The notes under the pieces: generated by a model
Told to the model about the DNA's origin: nothing
Seen by the model: the letters and a program-made list of their open reading frames with translations, nothing else
Database searches by the model: none
Assembly (NCBI GenBank): GCA_002313415.1
Contig: DCBH01000076.1
Location: forward strand, 32,340-63,625
DNA: 31,286 nt
Source of the DNA: Flavobacteriales bacterium UBA1112
Lineage (GTDB): Bacteria; Bacteroidota; Bacteroidia; Flavobacteriales_D; Sanyastnellaceae
Direction of reading: 5' to 3'
Shown: piece by piece, positions 15,783-23,030 of the stretch
Layout of the letters: each line of letters begins with the position of its first letter
How positions within the stretch are numbered: position 1 is the stretch's first letter
Translations under genes and position numbers: made by a program

Positions 15783-15790
15783 CTAAGTTA
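15783..15790 (-). promoter_or_regulatory. -7-type box TAACTTAG overlapping the gdhA stop codon
   Basis: TAACTTAG on the minus strand begins with the TAA stop of gdhA and ends 4 nt before the next ATG. It is a one- or two-base variant of the box seen before rbfA and the GNAT gene. Confidence 0.35.
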
Positions 15791-17143
15791 CACTAGACCT
15801 TGGTCAAGCATTGAATCTGCGACCTTAACAAACCCAGCGACGTTCGCACCACGCACGTAGTTCACTGAATTGTCTGGATTTGATCCGTATGCGACGCACT
15901 GACCATGGATGTCCTTCATGATGCCCTTGAGCTTGGCATCCACCTCCTCTCGTGACCAATTAAAACGAAGGGAATTCTGTGACATTTCGAGCCCCGAGGT
16001 TGCAACTCCTCCAGCGTTACAGGCCTTTCCAGGAGCAAACAAAATCCCTGCATCATGAAAGGCTTCAATGGCCTCCGGTGTGCTGGGCATATTGGCCCCC
16101 TCTGCAACGCACAAGCAGCCGTTGGCCAAGAGCATTGCCGCATCGTCTTCGTTCAATTCGTTTTGTGTTGCACAAGGCAGAGCGACGTCGACACTGATGC
16201 CCCAGGGACGCTGGCCTTCGAGGTATTCTCCGGAGGCATACGTCTGAGCATATTCTTTGATGCGGCCACGCTTGACGTTCTTGAGCTCCATGATGTACGC
16301 CAGTTTGTCCACATCAATGCCCTCAGAATCGTAAATCGTTCCTTTCGAGTCGGACATGGAAACCACTTTGGCCCCGATTTGGATACATTTCTCTGCCGCG
16401 TATTGTGCCACGTTGCCAGAGCCTGAAATGGCAACTGTTTTGCCGTTCATGGTGTCGCCCTTGTGTTTGAGCATCTCCTCTGCGAAATACACACAACCGT
16501 ACCCCGTGGCCTCGGGACGGATGAGAGACCCACCCCAATTGAGGCCTTTCCCAGTGAGTACCCCAGTGAATTCATTGCGAATCCTTTTGTACTGACCGAA
16601 CAGGTATCCAATTTCACGTCCGCCGACGCCAATGTCGCCAGCAGGGACGTCTGTATTGGCACCAATGTGGCGAGCGAGTTCAGTCATGAAGCTTTGACAA
16701 AACCGCATCACTTCGCTGTCACTTTTGCCTTTGGGATCAAAGTCTGCTCCGCCTTTTCCACCACCCATGGGCAAGGTGGTCAGGGAGTTCTTGAAAACTT
16801 GCTCAAAGCCCAAGAATTTGAGGATGCTTAAATTCACAGTAGGGTGAAAGCGCAGTCCGCCCTTGTACGGTCCTATGGCGCTGTTAAATTGGACGCGGTA
16901 TCCGCGATTGACATGGATTTTCCCCTCGTCGTCTGTCCAAGGCACTCTGAACATGATGACGCGCTCCGGCTCGACCATGCGCTCAAGGATGTTGCTGTTT
17001 TTGTAACGAGGGTTGTCCTCGATGAAGGGAATGATGGCTTCCGCCGCTTCCTCGACAGCTTGTAAAAATTCGGGTTCGTTGGGATTGCGCTTGGCAACCT
17101 GATCCATGAACGCTTGGATCGCGGCGTGGTGTTCTGAATTCAT
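15788..17143 (-). CDS. gdhA: Glutamate dehydrogenase (hexameric, probably NADP-specific)
   Basis: The 451-residue enzyme interconverts 2-oxoglutarate plus ammonium and glutamate. Substrate motifs are GPYKGGLRFHP (91-101) and the catalytic lysine in PMGGGKGGADFDPKG (Lys130). The nucleotide fold has ISGSGNVAQYAAEK (239-252), a variant typical of NADP-linked hexameric enzymes. Length matches the ~450-residue class I family. It acts in the cytoplasm in ammonium assimilation. It lies 36 bp downstream of the SDR gene on the same strand. A TAAATTCG sequence in that gap, 26 nt before the ATG, could be a -7 box. Confidence 0.95.
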   Translation of the reverse strand: MNSEHHAAIQAFMDQVAKRNPNEPEFLQAVEEAAEAIIPFIEDNPRYKNSNILERMVEPERVIMFRVPWTDDEGKIHVNRGYRVQFNSAIGPYKGGLRFHPTVNLSILKFLGFEQVFKNSLTTLPMGGGKGGADFDPKGKSDSEVMRFCQSFMTELARHIGANTDVPAGDIGVGGREIGYLFGQYKRIRNEFTGVLTGKGLNWGGSLIRPEATGYGCVYFAEEMLKHKGDTMNGKTVAISGSGNVAQYAAEKCIQIGAKVVSMSDSKGTIYDSEGIDVDKLAYIMELKNVKRGRIKEYAQTYASGEYLEGQRPWGISVDVALPCATQNELNEDDAAMLLANGCLCVAEGANMPSTPEAIEAFHDAGILFAPGKACNAGGVATSGLEMSQNSLRFNWSREEVDAKLKGIMKDIHGQCVAYGSNPDNSVNYVRGANVAGFVKVADSMLDQGLV

Positions 17144-17179
17144 CGACGTATATATTGACGTTCGAGTGGCGAATTTAAG

Positions 17180-17974
17180 TCAGAGCGAAGGGGTTCGGCC
17201 TCCGTCCACAGGCAAATTGATGCCTGAGATATACCCAGCGGCCGGTGAACAAAGGAAGGCAATGGCGTATCCAATCTCCTCGGGCTGTCCCACTCGGCCT
17301 GCTGGTGCTTTGGATGCCATTCCAGCCAAAACAACCTCTGGCGTTGTCCCTGAAGCCTCAGCTTTGGCTTTCGCCAAGCTGGTAAGTCTTGCCGTATTTG
17401 TTGCCCCGGGCAATACGTTGTTGACGGTAATGCCGTGGATACCAACTTCGTTGGCCCAAGTTTTGGCCCAATTGGCGACTGCACCTCGAATGGTATTGGA
17501 CACACCCAATCCCACCAATGGTGCCTTCACCGAGGTGCTGATAACGTTGACGATGCGCCCCCAACTTGCACGTTGCATGCCTGGGAGCACAGCTCGAGCC
17601 AAAATTTGGTTGTTGATGAGGTGTTGGTTGAAGGTGGTGAGAAATGCTTCTTCGTCGGCCTCGGTGATTGGCCCACCAGCAGGGCCTCCACTGTTGTTAA
17701 CGAGGATGTGAATGTCTCCAGAGGTGAGGACCTCAGCCACTGCATGTGAGACAGCTTCTGGCTGGTGGAAGTTTGCGATGGCCACGGCATGACCTTCACC
17801 CGGAAGGGTGTCCAAGGCGGAGTTCAATCGGTCGAGATTGCGTGCCAGTAAAATCACTTGCGCACCAAGTCCCGCAAGTTGCTGGGCGGCCGCAAGGCCA
17901 ATTCCTTGGGATGCACCACACACCAAAGCACGCTTACCACGTAAATCCAGGGGCAAAACATGGTGTTCACTCAT
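17180..17974 (-). CDS. Short-chain dehydrogenase/reductase-family protein lacking the canonical YxxxK pair
   Basis: The 264-residue protein keeps the SDR Rossmann core: GASQGIG near residue 20, a divergent NNSGG in place of NNAG, and the C-terminal VNNVLPGATNT and GYISGINLPVDGG. After ISTS, the 13-residue spacing that should reach Tyr instead reaches Ser, and the Lys four residues later is Arg (SNTIR). Normal Tyr/Lys catalysis is therefore not expected, although I recall other SDRs with a similar LSNxxR segment. Substrate is unknown. The frame extends to 18025, but ATG 17974 is preceded by TACCTTTG at 5 nt. It is divergent from the epimerase gene. Confidence 0.85.
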   Translation of the reverse strand: MSEHHVLPLDLRGKRALVCGASQGIGLAAAQQLAGLGAQVILLARNLDRLNSALDTLPGEGHAVAIANFHQPEAVSHAVAEVLTSGDIHILVNNSGGPAGGPITEADEEAFLTTFNQHLINNQILARAVLPGMQRASWGRIVNVISTSVKAPLVGLGVSNTIRGAVANWAKTWANEVGIHGITVNNVLPGATNTARLTSLAKAKAEASGTTPEVVLAGMASKAPAGRVGQPEEIGYAIAFLCSPAAGYISGINLPVDGGRTPSL

Positions 17975-17979
17975 GTTGC

Positions 17980-17987
17980 CAAAGGTA
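17980..17987 (-). promoter_or_regulatory. -7 box TACCTTTG immediately before the SDR gene
   Basis: An exact TAnnTTTG match on the minus strand ends 5 nt before ATG 17974, so the transcript would start at or very near the start codon. Confidence 0.5.
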
Positions 17988-17995
17988 GGCAGGCC

Positions 17996-18003
17996 TAAAT
18001 TGG
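17996..18003 (+). promoter_or_regulatory. -7-type box TAAATTGG before the epimerase gene
   Basis: TAAATTGG lies 4 nt before ATG 18008. It departs from TAnnTTTG at one base. A TTG at 17976-17978 lies 17 nt upstream of it. It is back to back with the SDR box in a 33-bp intergenic gap. Confidence 0.4.
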
Positions 18004-18007
18004 TCGC

Positions 18008-18403
18008 ATGAAGCAATTGGAACACCTTGGCATTGCGGTGGCTGACTTGGCTGAAGCGGAGCGAATTTTTACAGATTTACTAGGGGTGCCACCCTACAAA
18101 CGTGAAGAGGTCAAGGATGAGGGGGTGATGACATCTTTTTTTCAGGCAGGGGAGTCCAAGGTTGAGTTGCTCGAGTCGATTACGCCAAATGGCCCCATTT
18201 CTCGTCACATTGAAAAACGTGGTCCTGGGCTCCATCACGTGGCCTTTTTGGTGGATGATTTGGAAGCGGAGATTGCGCGTCTCGAGGGTGAGGGCTACCG
18301 AGTTATTTCGGGACCCAAGGCTGGAGCCGATGCAAAGCGAATTGCGTTTTTGCATCCTTCTGACACGGCCAAAGTTCTTGTCGAGCTTTGCTCGGAGGCG
18401 TGA
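18008..18403 (+). CDS. mce: Methylmalonyl-CoA epimerase
   Basis: The 131-residue vicinal-oxygen-chelate protein interconverts (R)- and (S)-methylmalonyl-CoA between propionyl-CoA carboxylase and the B12-dependent mutase. It opens with LEHLGIAVADLAEAERIF, with the metal ligand His6. It continues with SKVELLES, GPGLHHVAFLVDDLEA (second-repeat His at 76/77), and ends KVLVELCSE with the ligand Glu126. This is the full two-repeat VOC fold at the family length. It forms a pathway link with the cobalamin adenosyltransferase at 6192-6740. Its stop is 1 bp from the end of the convergent envelope-protein gene. Confidence 0.94.
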   Translation: MKQLEHLGIAVADLAEAERIFTDLLGVPPYKREEVKDEGVMTSFFQAGESKVELLESITPNGPISRHIEKRGPGLHHVAFLVDDLEAEIARLEGEGYRVISGPKAGADAKRIAFLHPSDTAKVLVELCSEA

Positions 18404-18404
18404 T

Positions 18405-19361
18405 TCAGCTCCCGCGTTTCTTGAATGCTTTTTTGAGCCCTTTGTTCTTGGCTTTTCCGACTCCTTTCATCGAAGGGCTAAATAAGGTCTTTGATTTGGT
18501 GCTGCGGGTCGGCGCTGCACAGCCTTCGTCGCGTTTGCGCTGGTAGAGGTCTACATTTAATGTGGTGCGCCAAGGGCGATAACCACCTTGCATCCAATCA
18601 AGTCCTCTGATATCAACACTTGTGGGCCGAATAAGCACTTCTGAGGGGTCGCGGACAAGTTGAAGAAGATCGACATCCAATCCCAGGCGAATCATTCGAC
18701 CACGATAAATCTTCAATCCGAACCCAATCCCAGCAGTCCAGGCGACATGCCAATTTGGTAGAGTTGCGGGTTGGAAAAAGTGAGGAAGGTTTTCAAGTGC
18801 TGTTTGTGTCACATTGTAAGACGCCTTGAGTCCTGTGCGGACTTCCACAAATCCGTCGGGACCAGTGGCTACGGCCCGCATGCCTTGGACTTTGAATCCA
18901 ACTGCCAACGCAGATGCTTGATTTCGCACAAGGCTGTCGACAAAGGCAACGCTCGTGTCTGCCCCCATTCCTTTTACAACACCCAAAAAAGATTCAGCAG
19001 TTCGCTGTTGGCTAACATTGATTCCCGCGGAAAGTCGGTCGGCCCAGAGCGCGTCTTCACGCAGCCAAATATGATCCAAGCCAGCGTGCCAACCCCATAG
19101 GGGTTGCGCGCGCCAAATACCCTGGTGTAATGTGTCCAAATTGGGCTCTGCTGCGCTTCCATGATTGAGAATCCATGCGCTTTGAATGCTCGAAGGCATG
19201 CCCATCATCATACTTGTCCCAGCGGAAAGGCTCCAAGCTTTGTGTTCGTGGGAACGGAGGGTGGATTCAAAGGGGTTGTTCCAAACGACTTCTTGACCTT
19301 CGACGGTCGATGGCCCTGCGCACGCAACCCACAAGGCGATCACACGAAGTACATGTTTCAA
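18405..19361 (-). CDS. Predicted outer-membrane beta-barrel-like envelope protein with basic C-terminal tail
   Basis: The ~318-residue protein starts with a signal peptide (KHVLRVIALWVACAGPSTVEGQ). The body, about 30-280, is rich in amphipathic strands with aromatic ends (GWHAGLDHIWLRED, WHVAWTAGIGFGLKIYRG, RLGLDVDLLQL), as in Bacteroidota outer-membrane proteins of the DUF5723-like kind. I cannot name the family with certainty. The last ~35 residues are lysine/arginine-rich (GKAKNKGLKKAFKKRGS), which is unusual after a barrel. No ATG fits; I chose TTG 19361, which overlaps the upstream TGA stop as TTGA. The frame is open further, to 19412, but that part is antiparallel to no gene and overlaps the monooxygenase end. 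Confidence 0.7.
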   Translation of the reverse strand: MKHVLRVIALWVACAGPSTVEGQEVVWNNPFESTLRSHEHKAWSLSAGTSMMMGMPSSIQSAWILNHGSAAEPNLDTLHQGIWRAQPLWGWHAGLDHIWLREDALWADRLSAGINVSQQRTAESFLGVVKGMGADTSVAFVDSLVRNQASALAVGFKVQGMRAVATGPDGFVEVRTGLKASYNVTQTALENLPHFFQPATLPNWHVAWTAGIGFGLKIYRGRMIRLGLDVDLLQLVRDPSEVLIRPTSVDIRGLDWMQGGYRPWRTTLNVDLYQRKRDEGCAAPTRSTKSKTLFSPSMKGVGKAKNKGLKKAFKKRGS

Positions 19362-20713
19362 GTTCGTGCCGCTTGAAGGGTGTCTAACGCGCTGAGTGCG
19401 GCCTCCATCCATTTGTCATCGGTGAAGTGGTTCCATTTGGCTGGGTTGGCCATGACAGATTCCATGGCTTTCTGCTGCATGCGTCCTCGGGCAAGAGCAT
19501 CTTGATATGGGGTGTGGCTGAATGTGACTTGGGAGTACAATGGCAACCACCGTTCGGGATGTGCCCTTTGCAAACGTCCTTCGAGTTCTTTTTGCTGAAG
19601 AAAGCGTTTATCACCAGTCAAATCGCGCATCTCGATGTAGTTCTGCAATGCCAATTCCAAGATTGCATCACCCGCGGGCTTTCTCAATTCCGTATATCGA
19701 GTCATGATGTCCGACCAGCTGTCGTGATCGTCGAGCAGGCCATTCAAAACAGTGCAATCTTCCATGCCGCTATTCATCCCCTGCCCATAAAAAGGAACAA
19801 TGGCGTGTGCGGAGTCGCCCATGAGTGCCACGCGATCACCGTCATTCCAAGGGAAGCATCGCGTCATCACAAGTGAAGAAATGGGGTGCTTTTTCCAATC
19901 TTCAAGAAGATTGGGCAGCAGCGACATGACATCCGGAAAGTGCTTCTCAAAAAAAGCATGAACAGCTTCGTCTGTGGTAAGAAGATTAAGCCCTTCAGGA
20001 CCTTCGTAAGGGCCAAATAACGTGCACGTAAAGGTTTTGTCTGGGTTGGGTAGCGCCATCAACATGAACGTACCTCGCGGCCAGATGTGAAGGCCATCGG
20101 GTTCCATTTGAAAATCGCCATTTGGACCGGGCATCATGGGGACCTCCTTGTATCCATGTGGCAAGTAGCGCTGTTCAAAATCGAACCGGTCATTGCGCAT
20201 CATGCGGCCACGGATGGCGCTGAATGCGCCGTCAGTGCCAAATAGACGCTCGACATTCACATCTTTCTTGCTCCCTTCTTGCTCTAAGTGAAGGGTTACA
20301 TGGTTTTCCTCCAAGGTGTAACCATGGCAACGTTGGTTAAACTCAAAAGAAACGTTGGGCATTGCTTCTGCCTTTTCAACGAGTATTCGGTTGAGACCAC
20401 CCCGCGCGACAGAGTAGATGCATTGTCCCTCCAAACCATAGGGTTGAAAGGTCCGAGTCCCGTCCACTGCGTGCATGCGTCTGCCTTGGATGGGAAGAGC
20501 AATGTTGCGCACCTCGTCGGCCACCCCGGCGATTTCAAGGGCTTTCCATCCTCGATGACTCAATGCGAGGTTGATGCTACGTCCACCGTGTAAGGGCCCT
20601 TTTCTGGGGTCTGGACGTCGTTCGTAAACGACAACTTCGTATCCGCGATTTCCGAGCATACGGGCCCACAGGCTACCGACAAGCCCCGCACCGACGATGG
20701 CTACTCTACCCAC
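19358..20713 (-). CDS. kmo: Kynurenine 3-monooxygenase (FAD-dependent)
   Basis: The 451-residue flavoprotein hydroxylates L-kynurenine to 3-hydroxykynurenine, towards quinolinate/NAD or tryptophan breakdown. It has the FAD dinucleotide fold VAIVGAGLVGSL (4-15), the KMO-type GGRSINLALSHRG (43-55), and MGDSAHAIVPFYGQGMNSG (298-316), which binds FAD ribityl phosphate and is strongly KMO-like. No kynureninase or dioxygenase gene is nearby. The start is a GTG that overlaps the stop of the upstream PLP-enzyme gene by 8 bp, so it is translationally coupled. Its own stop overlaps the start of the envelope-protein gene. Confidence 0.93.
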   Translation of the reverse strand: MGRVAIVGAGLVGSLWARMLGNRGYEVVVYERRPDPRKGPLHGGRSINLALSHRGWKALEIAGVADEVRNIALPIQGRRMHAVDGTRTFQPYGLEGQCIYSVARGGLNRILVEKAEAMPNVSFEFNQRCHGYTLEENHVTLHLEQEGSKKDVNVERLFGTDGAFSAIRGRMMRNDRFDFEQRYLPHGYKEVPMMPGPNGDFQMEPDGLHIWPRGTFMLMALPNPDKTFTCTLFGPYEGPEGLNLLTTDEAVHAFFEKHFPDVMSLLPNLLEDWKKHPISSLVMTRCFPWNDGDRVALMGDSAHAIVPFYGQGMNSGMEDCTVLNGLLDDHDSWSDIMTRYTELRKPAGDAILELALQNYIEMRDLTGDKRFLQQKELEGRLQRAHPERWLPLYSQVTFSHTPYQDALARGRMQQKAMESVMANPAKWNHFTDDKWMEAALSALDTLQAART

Positions 20714-21884
20714 GGATGAGGGCTTGTTCTAGAGCGTTGTCCAGGTCAGAAATCAAATCTTGAGCATCTTCGATGCCTACACTGAGTCGAATCAACCCGT
20801 CAGTCACCCCTGTCTTTTCTCGAACTTCCCTGGGAATGCTAGCATGGGTCATTGTGGCAGGGTGTCCAATCAAGCTCTCTACTCCACCAAGCGACTCGGC
20901 CAAGGTGAATAGGTTGGTCTTTGCCACAACTCGCTTGGCAGTTTGGAGGTTGTCGTCGGCCAGTGTGAATGCCACCATGCCGCCAAAGTCATGCATTTGA
21001 CGCGCTGCAATTTCGTGGCCGGGATGGGTTGTGAAGCCAGGCCAGTAGACTTTTGAAATTGCGGGGTGAGTGGAAAGGTGGTGAGCAATTGCTTTGCCGT
21101 TTTCACAGTGGCGCTGCATCCGAAGATGAAGTGTCTTTAGTCCTCGTAATACGAGGAAGCAATCCATAGGGCCTGGCACAGCACCACAAGAATTCTGCAA
21201 TGTGCGAAGCTCATCCTCCCACGCATCGTCGGAGGTCACCAAGCATCCCATGACCACGTCGGAGTGGCCCCCGAGATACTTTGTGACACTATGCATCACC
21301 ATGTCTGCACCGAGGTCGAGTGGGTTTTGAAGCATGGGAGACGCGAAGGTGTTGTCTACCACTACACGCGTCGCGGTACCTTTCACAACGTCCACCACCG
21401 CCGCAATGTCGGTGATTTGCATCATGGGGTTGGTTGGAGTCTCTGTCCAAATGAGTCGCGTATGCTCATTGAGTTTGCTCTTGAGTGCGTCGAGGTCCCC
21501 CAAGTCTACAAAGTGAAACGTGATGCCGTAGTGCGCGAAAACTGTTGTGAATAGCCTGTAGCTTCCGCCGTAAAGGTCATTGGTGGAAATCACCTCATCC
21601 CCAGGGCGCAAAGTTTTCAGTACGACATCCATGGCTGCCAACCCTGAAGCAAAGGCCAAGCCGTGGGTGCCGTGCTCGAGGGCGGCAAAAGCGACTTCAA
21701 GTGCGGTTCTCGTGGGGTTGTGGGTGCGTGAGTACTCAAATCCCTTGTGATTCCCAACGCCGTCTTGGACATAAGTTGAAGTCAAATACACTGGAGTCAT
21801 GATTGCTCCTGTGGTGGGATCAGGTTCAACGCCTGCGTGTACTGCAAGTGTTCCGGGGCCTGGAGTTTGGGACTTGTCGCTCAT
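20706..21884 (-). CDS. metB: Cystathionine gamma-synthase/gamma-lyase family PLP enzyme
   Basis: The 392-residue enzyme belongs to the Cys/Met metabolism PLP family. Key elements are YSRTHNPT (51-58), ASGLAA (79-84), DNTFASP (177-183) and the PLP lysine in SVTKYLGGHSDVV (Lys202). The C-terminal half has the SLGGVESLIGHPATMTHAS motif. It probably either forms cystathionine from an activated homoserine and cysteine or cleaves cystathionine; synthase and lyase are not separable by eye. It lies 17 bp downstream of the flippase-like gene. A TAACTTTA box lies 7 nt before its ATG. It is coupled to kmo by an overlap. Confidence 0.9.
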   Translation of the reverse strand: MSDKSQTPGPGTLAVHAGVEPDPTTGAIMTPVYLTSTYVQDGVGNHKGFEYSRTHNPTRTALEVAFAALEHGTHGLAFASGLAAMDVVLKTLRPGDEVISTNDLYGGSYRLFTTVFAHYGITFHFVDLGDLDALKSKLNEHTRLIWTETPTNPMMQITDIAAVVDVVKGTATRVVVDNTFASPMLQNPLDLGADMVMHSVTKYLGGHSDVVMGCLVTSDDAWEDELRTLQNSCGAVPGPMDCFLVLRGLKTLHLRMQRHCENGKAIAHHLSTHPAISKVYWPGFTTHPGHEIAARQMHDFGGMVAFTLADDNLQTAKRVVAKTNLFTLAESLGGVESLIGHPATMTHASIPREVREKTGVTDGLIRLSVGIEDAQDLISDLDNALEQALIRG

Positions 21885-21891
21885 GGTCCTA

Positions 21892-21899
21892 TAAAGTTA
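21892..21899 (-). promoter_or_regulatory. -7-type box TAACTTTA before the Cys/Met PLP enzyme gene
   Basis: TAACTTTA on the minus strand differs from TAnnTTTG at the last base and ends 7 nt before ATG 21884. It sits in a 17-bp gap after the flippase-like gene. Confidence 0.35.
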
Positions 21900-21901
21900 C
21901 G

Positions 21902-22990
21902 CTAGGAAGCGCCACGTTTGGGAGAAGTTTGTGCCAACCAAAATGGCATCAGCACCCCTCCGACGATGACATAAAGGTGATACGTGAGGTATCTCCACAT
22001 CAAAACAGAGGCCGCCCACACCGTGGCTGAGATGGTTATGGGCAAGGCATCGCTCATGAAGGTGGGCAGTGCCAGCTCCGCAAGTCCAGAGGAACCAGGG
22101 GTTGGACTGATCATCAAAACAGTCCACAAGGAGAGCTGGCGCGCCCAGATGTCAAAATGCTCAAAAGGGGCAGATGTCATTGGCGATACAAAGGCCATGA
22201 ACAGTGCATTCAGGGTCAGGAATCGCGCAGTCCAACTCACCCATGTTGCACCAACGGCAGCCATCCAACGCGACCAGGACATGGTTTTTAGGTCACCAGA
22301 GGCTTGATTTAAATCAAGAGCAAGTTGCTCTCCTGCAAAACGCCATCTCTTCAGCAAATTTCCATTGAAAAGGGTCGTCAGGAGGGTTTGCACACGATTT
22401 GGAGCGAGAAAAAGAGCGGTGCTTAAGATGATGGCCAAGGTGGCCATGAAGGCATACCCTCCAGCGAAAATGGCTGCCACTGAACCTTCAAGCCAAGGTG
22501 CCGATTCAGGCATAAAGGCGCCCAGGCCCACTGCAGTTGCAATCACCGGTACAGCGAGTAAGAAGTACAGCTCGTCGAGCAATGCAGTAGACATCACGGT
22601 GGCGATACTCCGGCCCCAAGTCAAGCCATTGCGATGAAGGATGAAGGAAGCCATGGCACTCCCACCGACCACGGAAGGAGTCATTGCTGAGGCCAATTCC
22701 CATAGCATGACGCTTGAAGTGGCCCTCTTCAGTTGCAGCTCACCTCGTGCCAAAATGAGAAGCCGCAACACATAGCCGGCATCGCGGAGGACCACACATG
22801 CGAGTGCCGCCCAAATCCAAGACCAATGAATTCTTACGGCCATCAAACTTTCCCAAGACGCTCCTTTCCAAACGGACCAAATGACAACGGCCAAGGACCC
22901 GAGGACCGCGGCCGTGACAGCGGTCCACACTCGTTGGGGGGTGAGCCAACGGTAGGCGGATTTTGCTCTGGATGAAGTGGATGCACTCAC
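21902..22990 (-). CDS. Flippase-like membrane protein (UPF0104/YbhN, lysylphosphatidylglycerol synthase TM region)
   Basis: The 362-residue protein has about eight membrane segments after a short hydrophilic N terminus (SASTSSRAKSAYRW). The LPG-synthase TM signature is seen as TPSVVGGSAMASFILHRNGLTWGRSIATV and the late SPTPGSSGLAEL, equivalent to the family's PTPGGxGxxE. It has no aminoacyl-transferase domain, so lipid or polyprenyl-linked sugar flipping is the usual guess. No in-frame ATG exists downstream of the radical SAM stop. GTG 22990 is chosen because TACCTTCG lies 5 nt before it. It lies 40 bp after the radical SAM gene and is a distant paralogue of the gene at 26402. Confidence 0.8.
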   Translation of the reverse strand: MSASTSSRAKSAYRWLTPQRVWTAVTAAVLGSLAVVIWSVWKGASWESLMAVRIHWSWIWAALACVVLRDAGYVLRLLILARGELQLKRATSSVMLWELASAMTPSVVGGSAMASFILHRNGLTWGRSIATVMSTALLDELYFLLAVPVIATAVGLGAFMPESAPWLEGSVAAIFAGGYAFMATLAIILSTALFLAPNRVQTLLTTLFNGNLLKRWRFAGEQLALDLNQASGDLKTMSWSRWMAAVGATWVSWTARFLTLNALFMAFVSPMTSAPFEHFDIWARQLSLWTVLMISPTPGSSGLAELALPTFMSDALPITISATVWAASVLMWRYLTYHLYVIVGGVLMPFWLAQTSPKRGAS

Positions 22991-22995
22991 ACTCT

Positions 22996-23003
22996 CGAAG
23001 GTA
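22996..23003 (-). promoter_or_regulatory. -7-type box TACCTTCG before the first flippase-like gene
   Basis: TACCTTCG on the minus strand, then 5 nt, then GTG 22990. The identical eight bases with the identical 5-nt spacing precede the DUF3109 gene at 24100. The box supports the GTG as the true start. Confidence 0.45.
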
Positions 23004-23030
23004 CATGAGCCGTCATGACTGTGCGGATTT

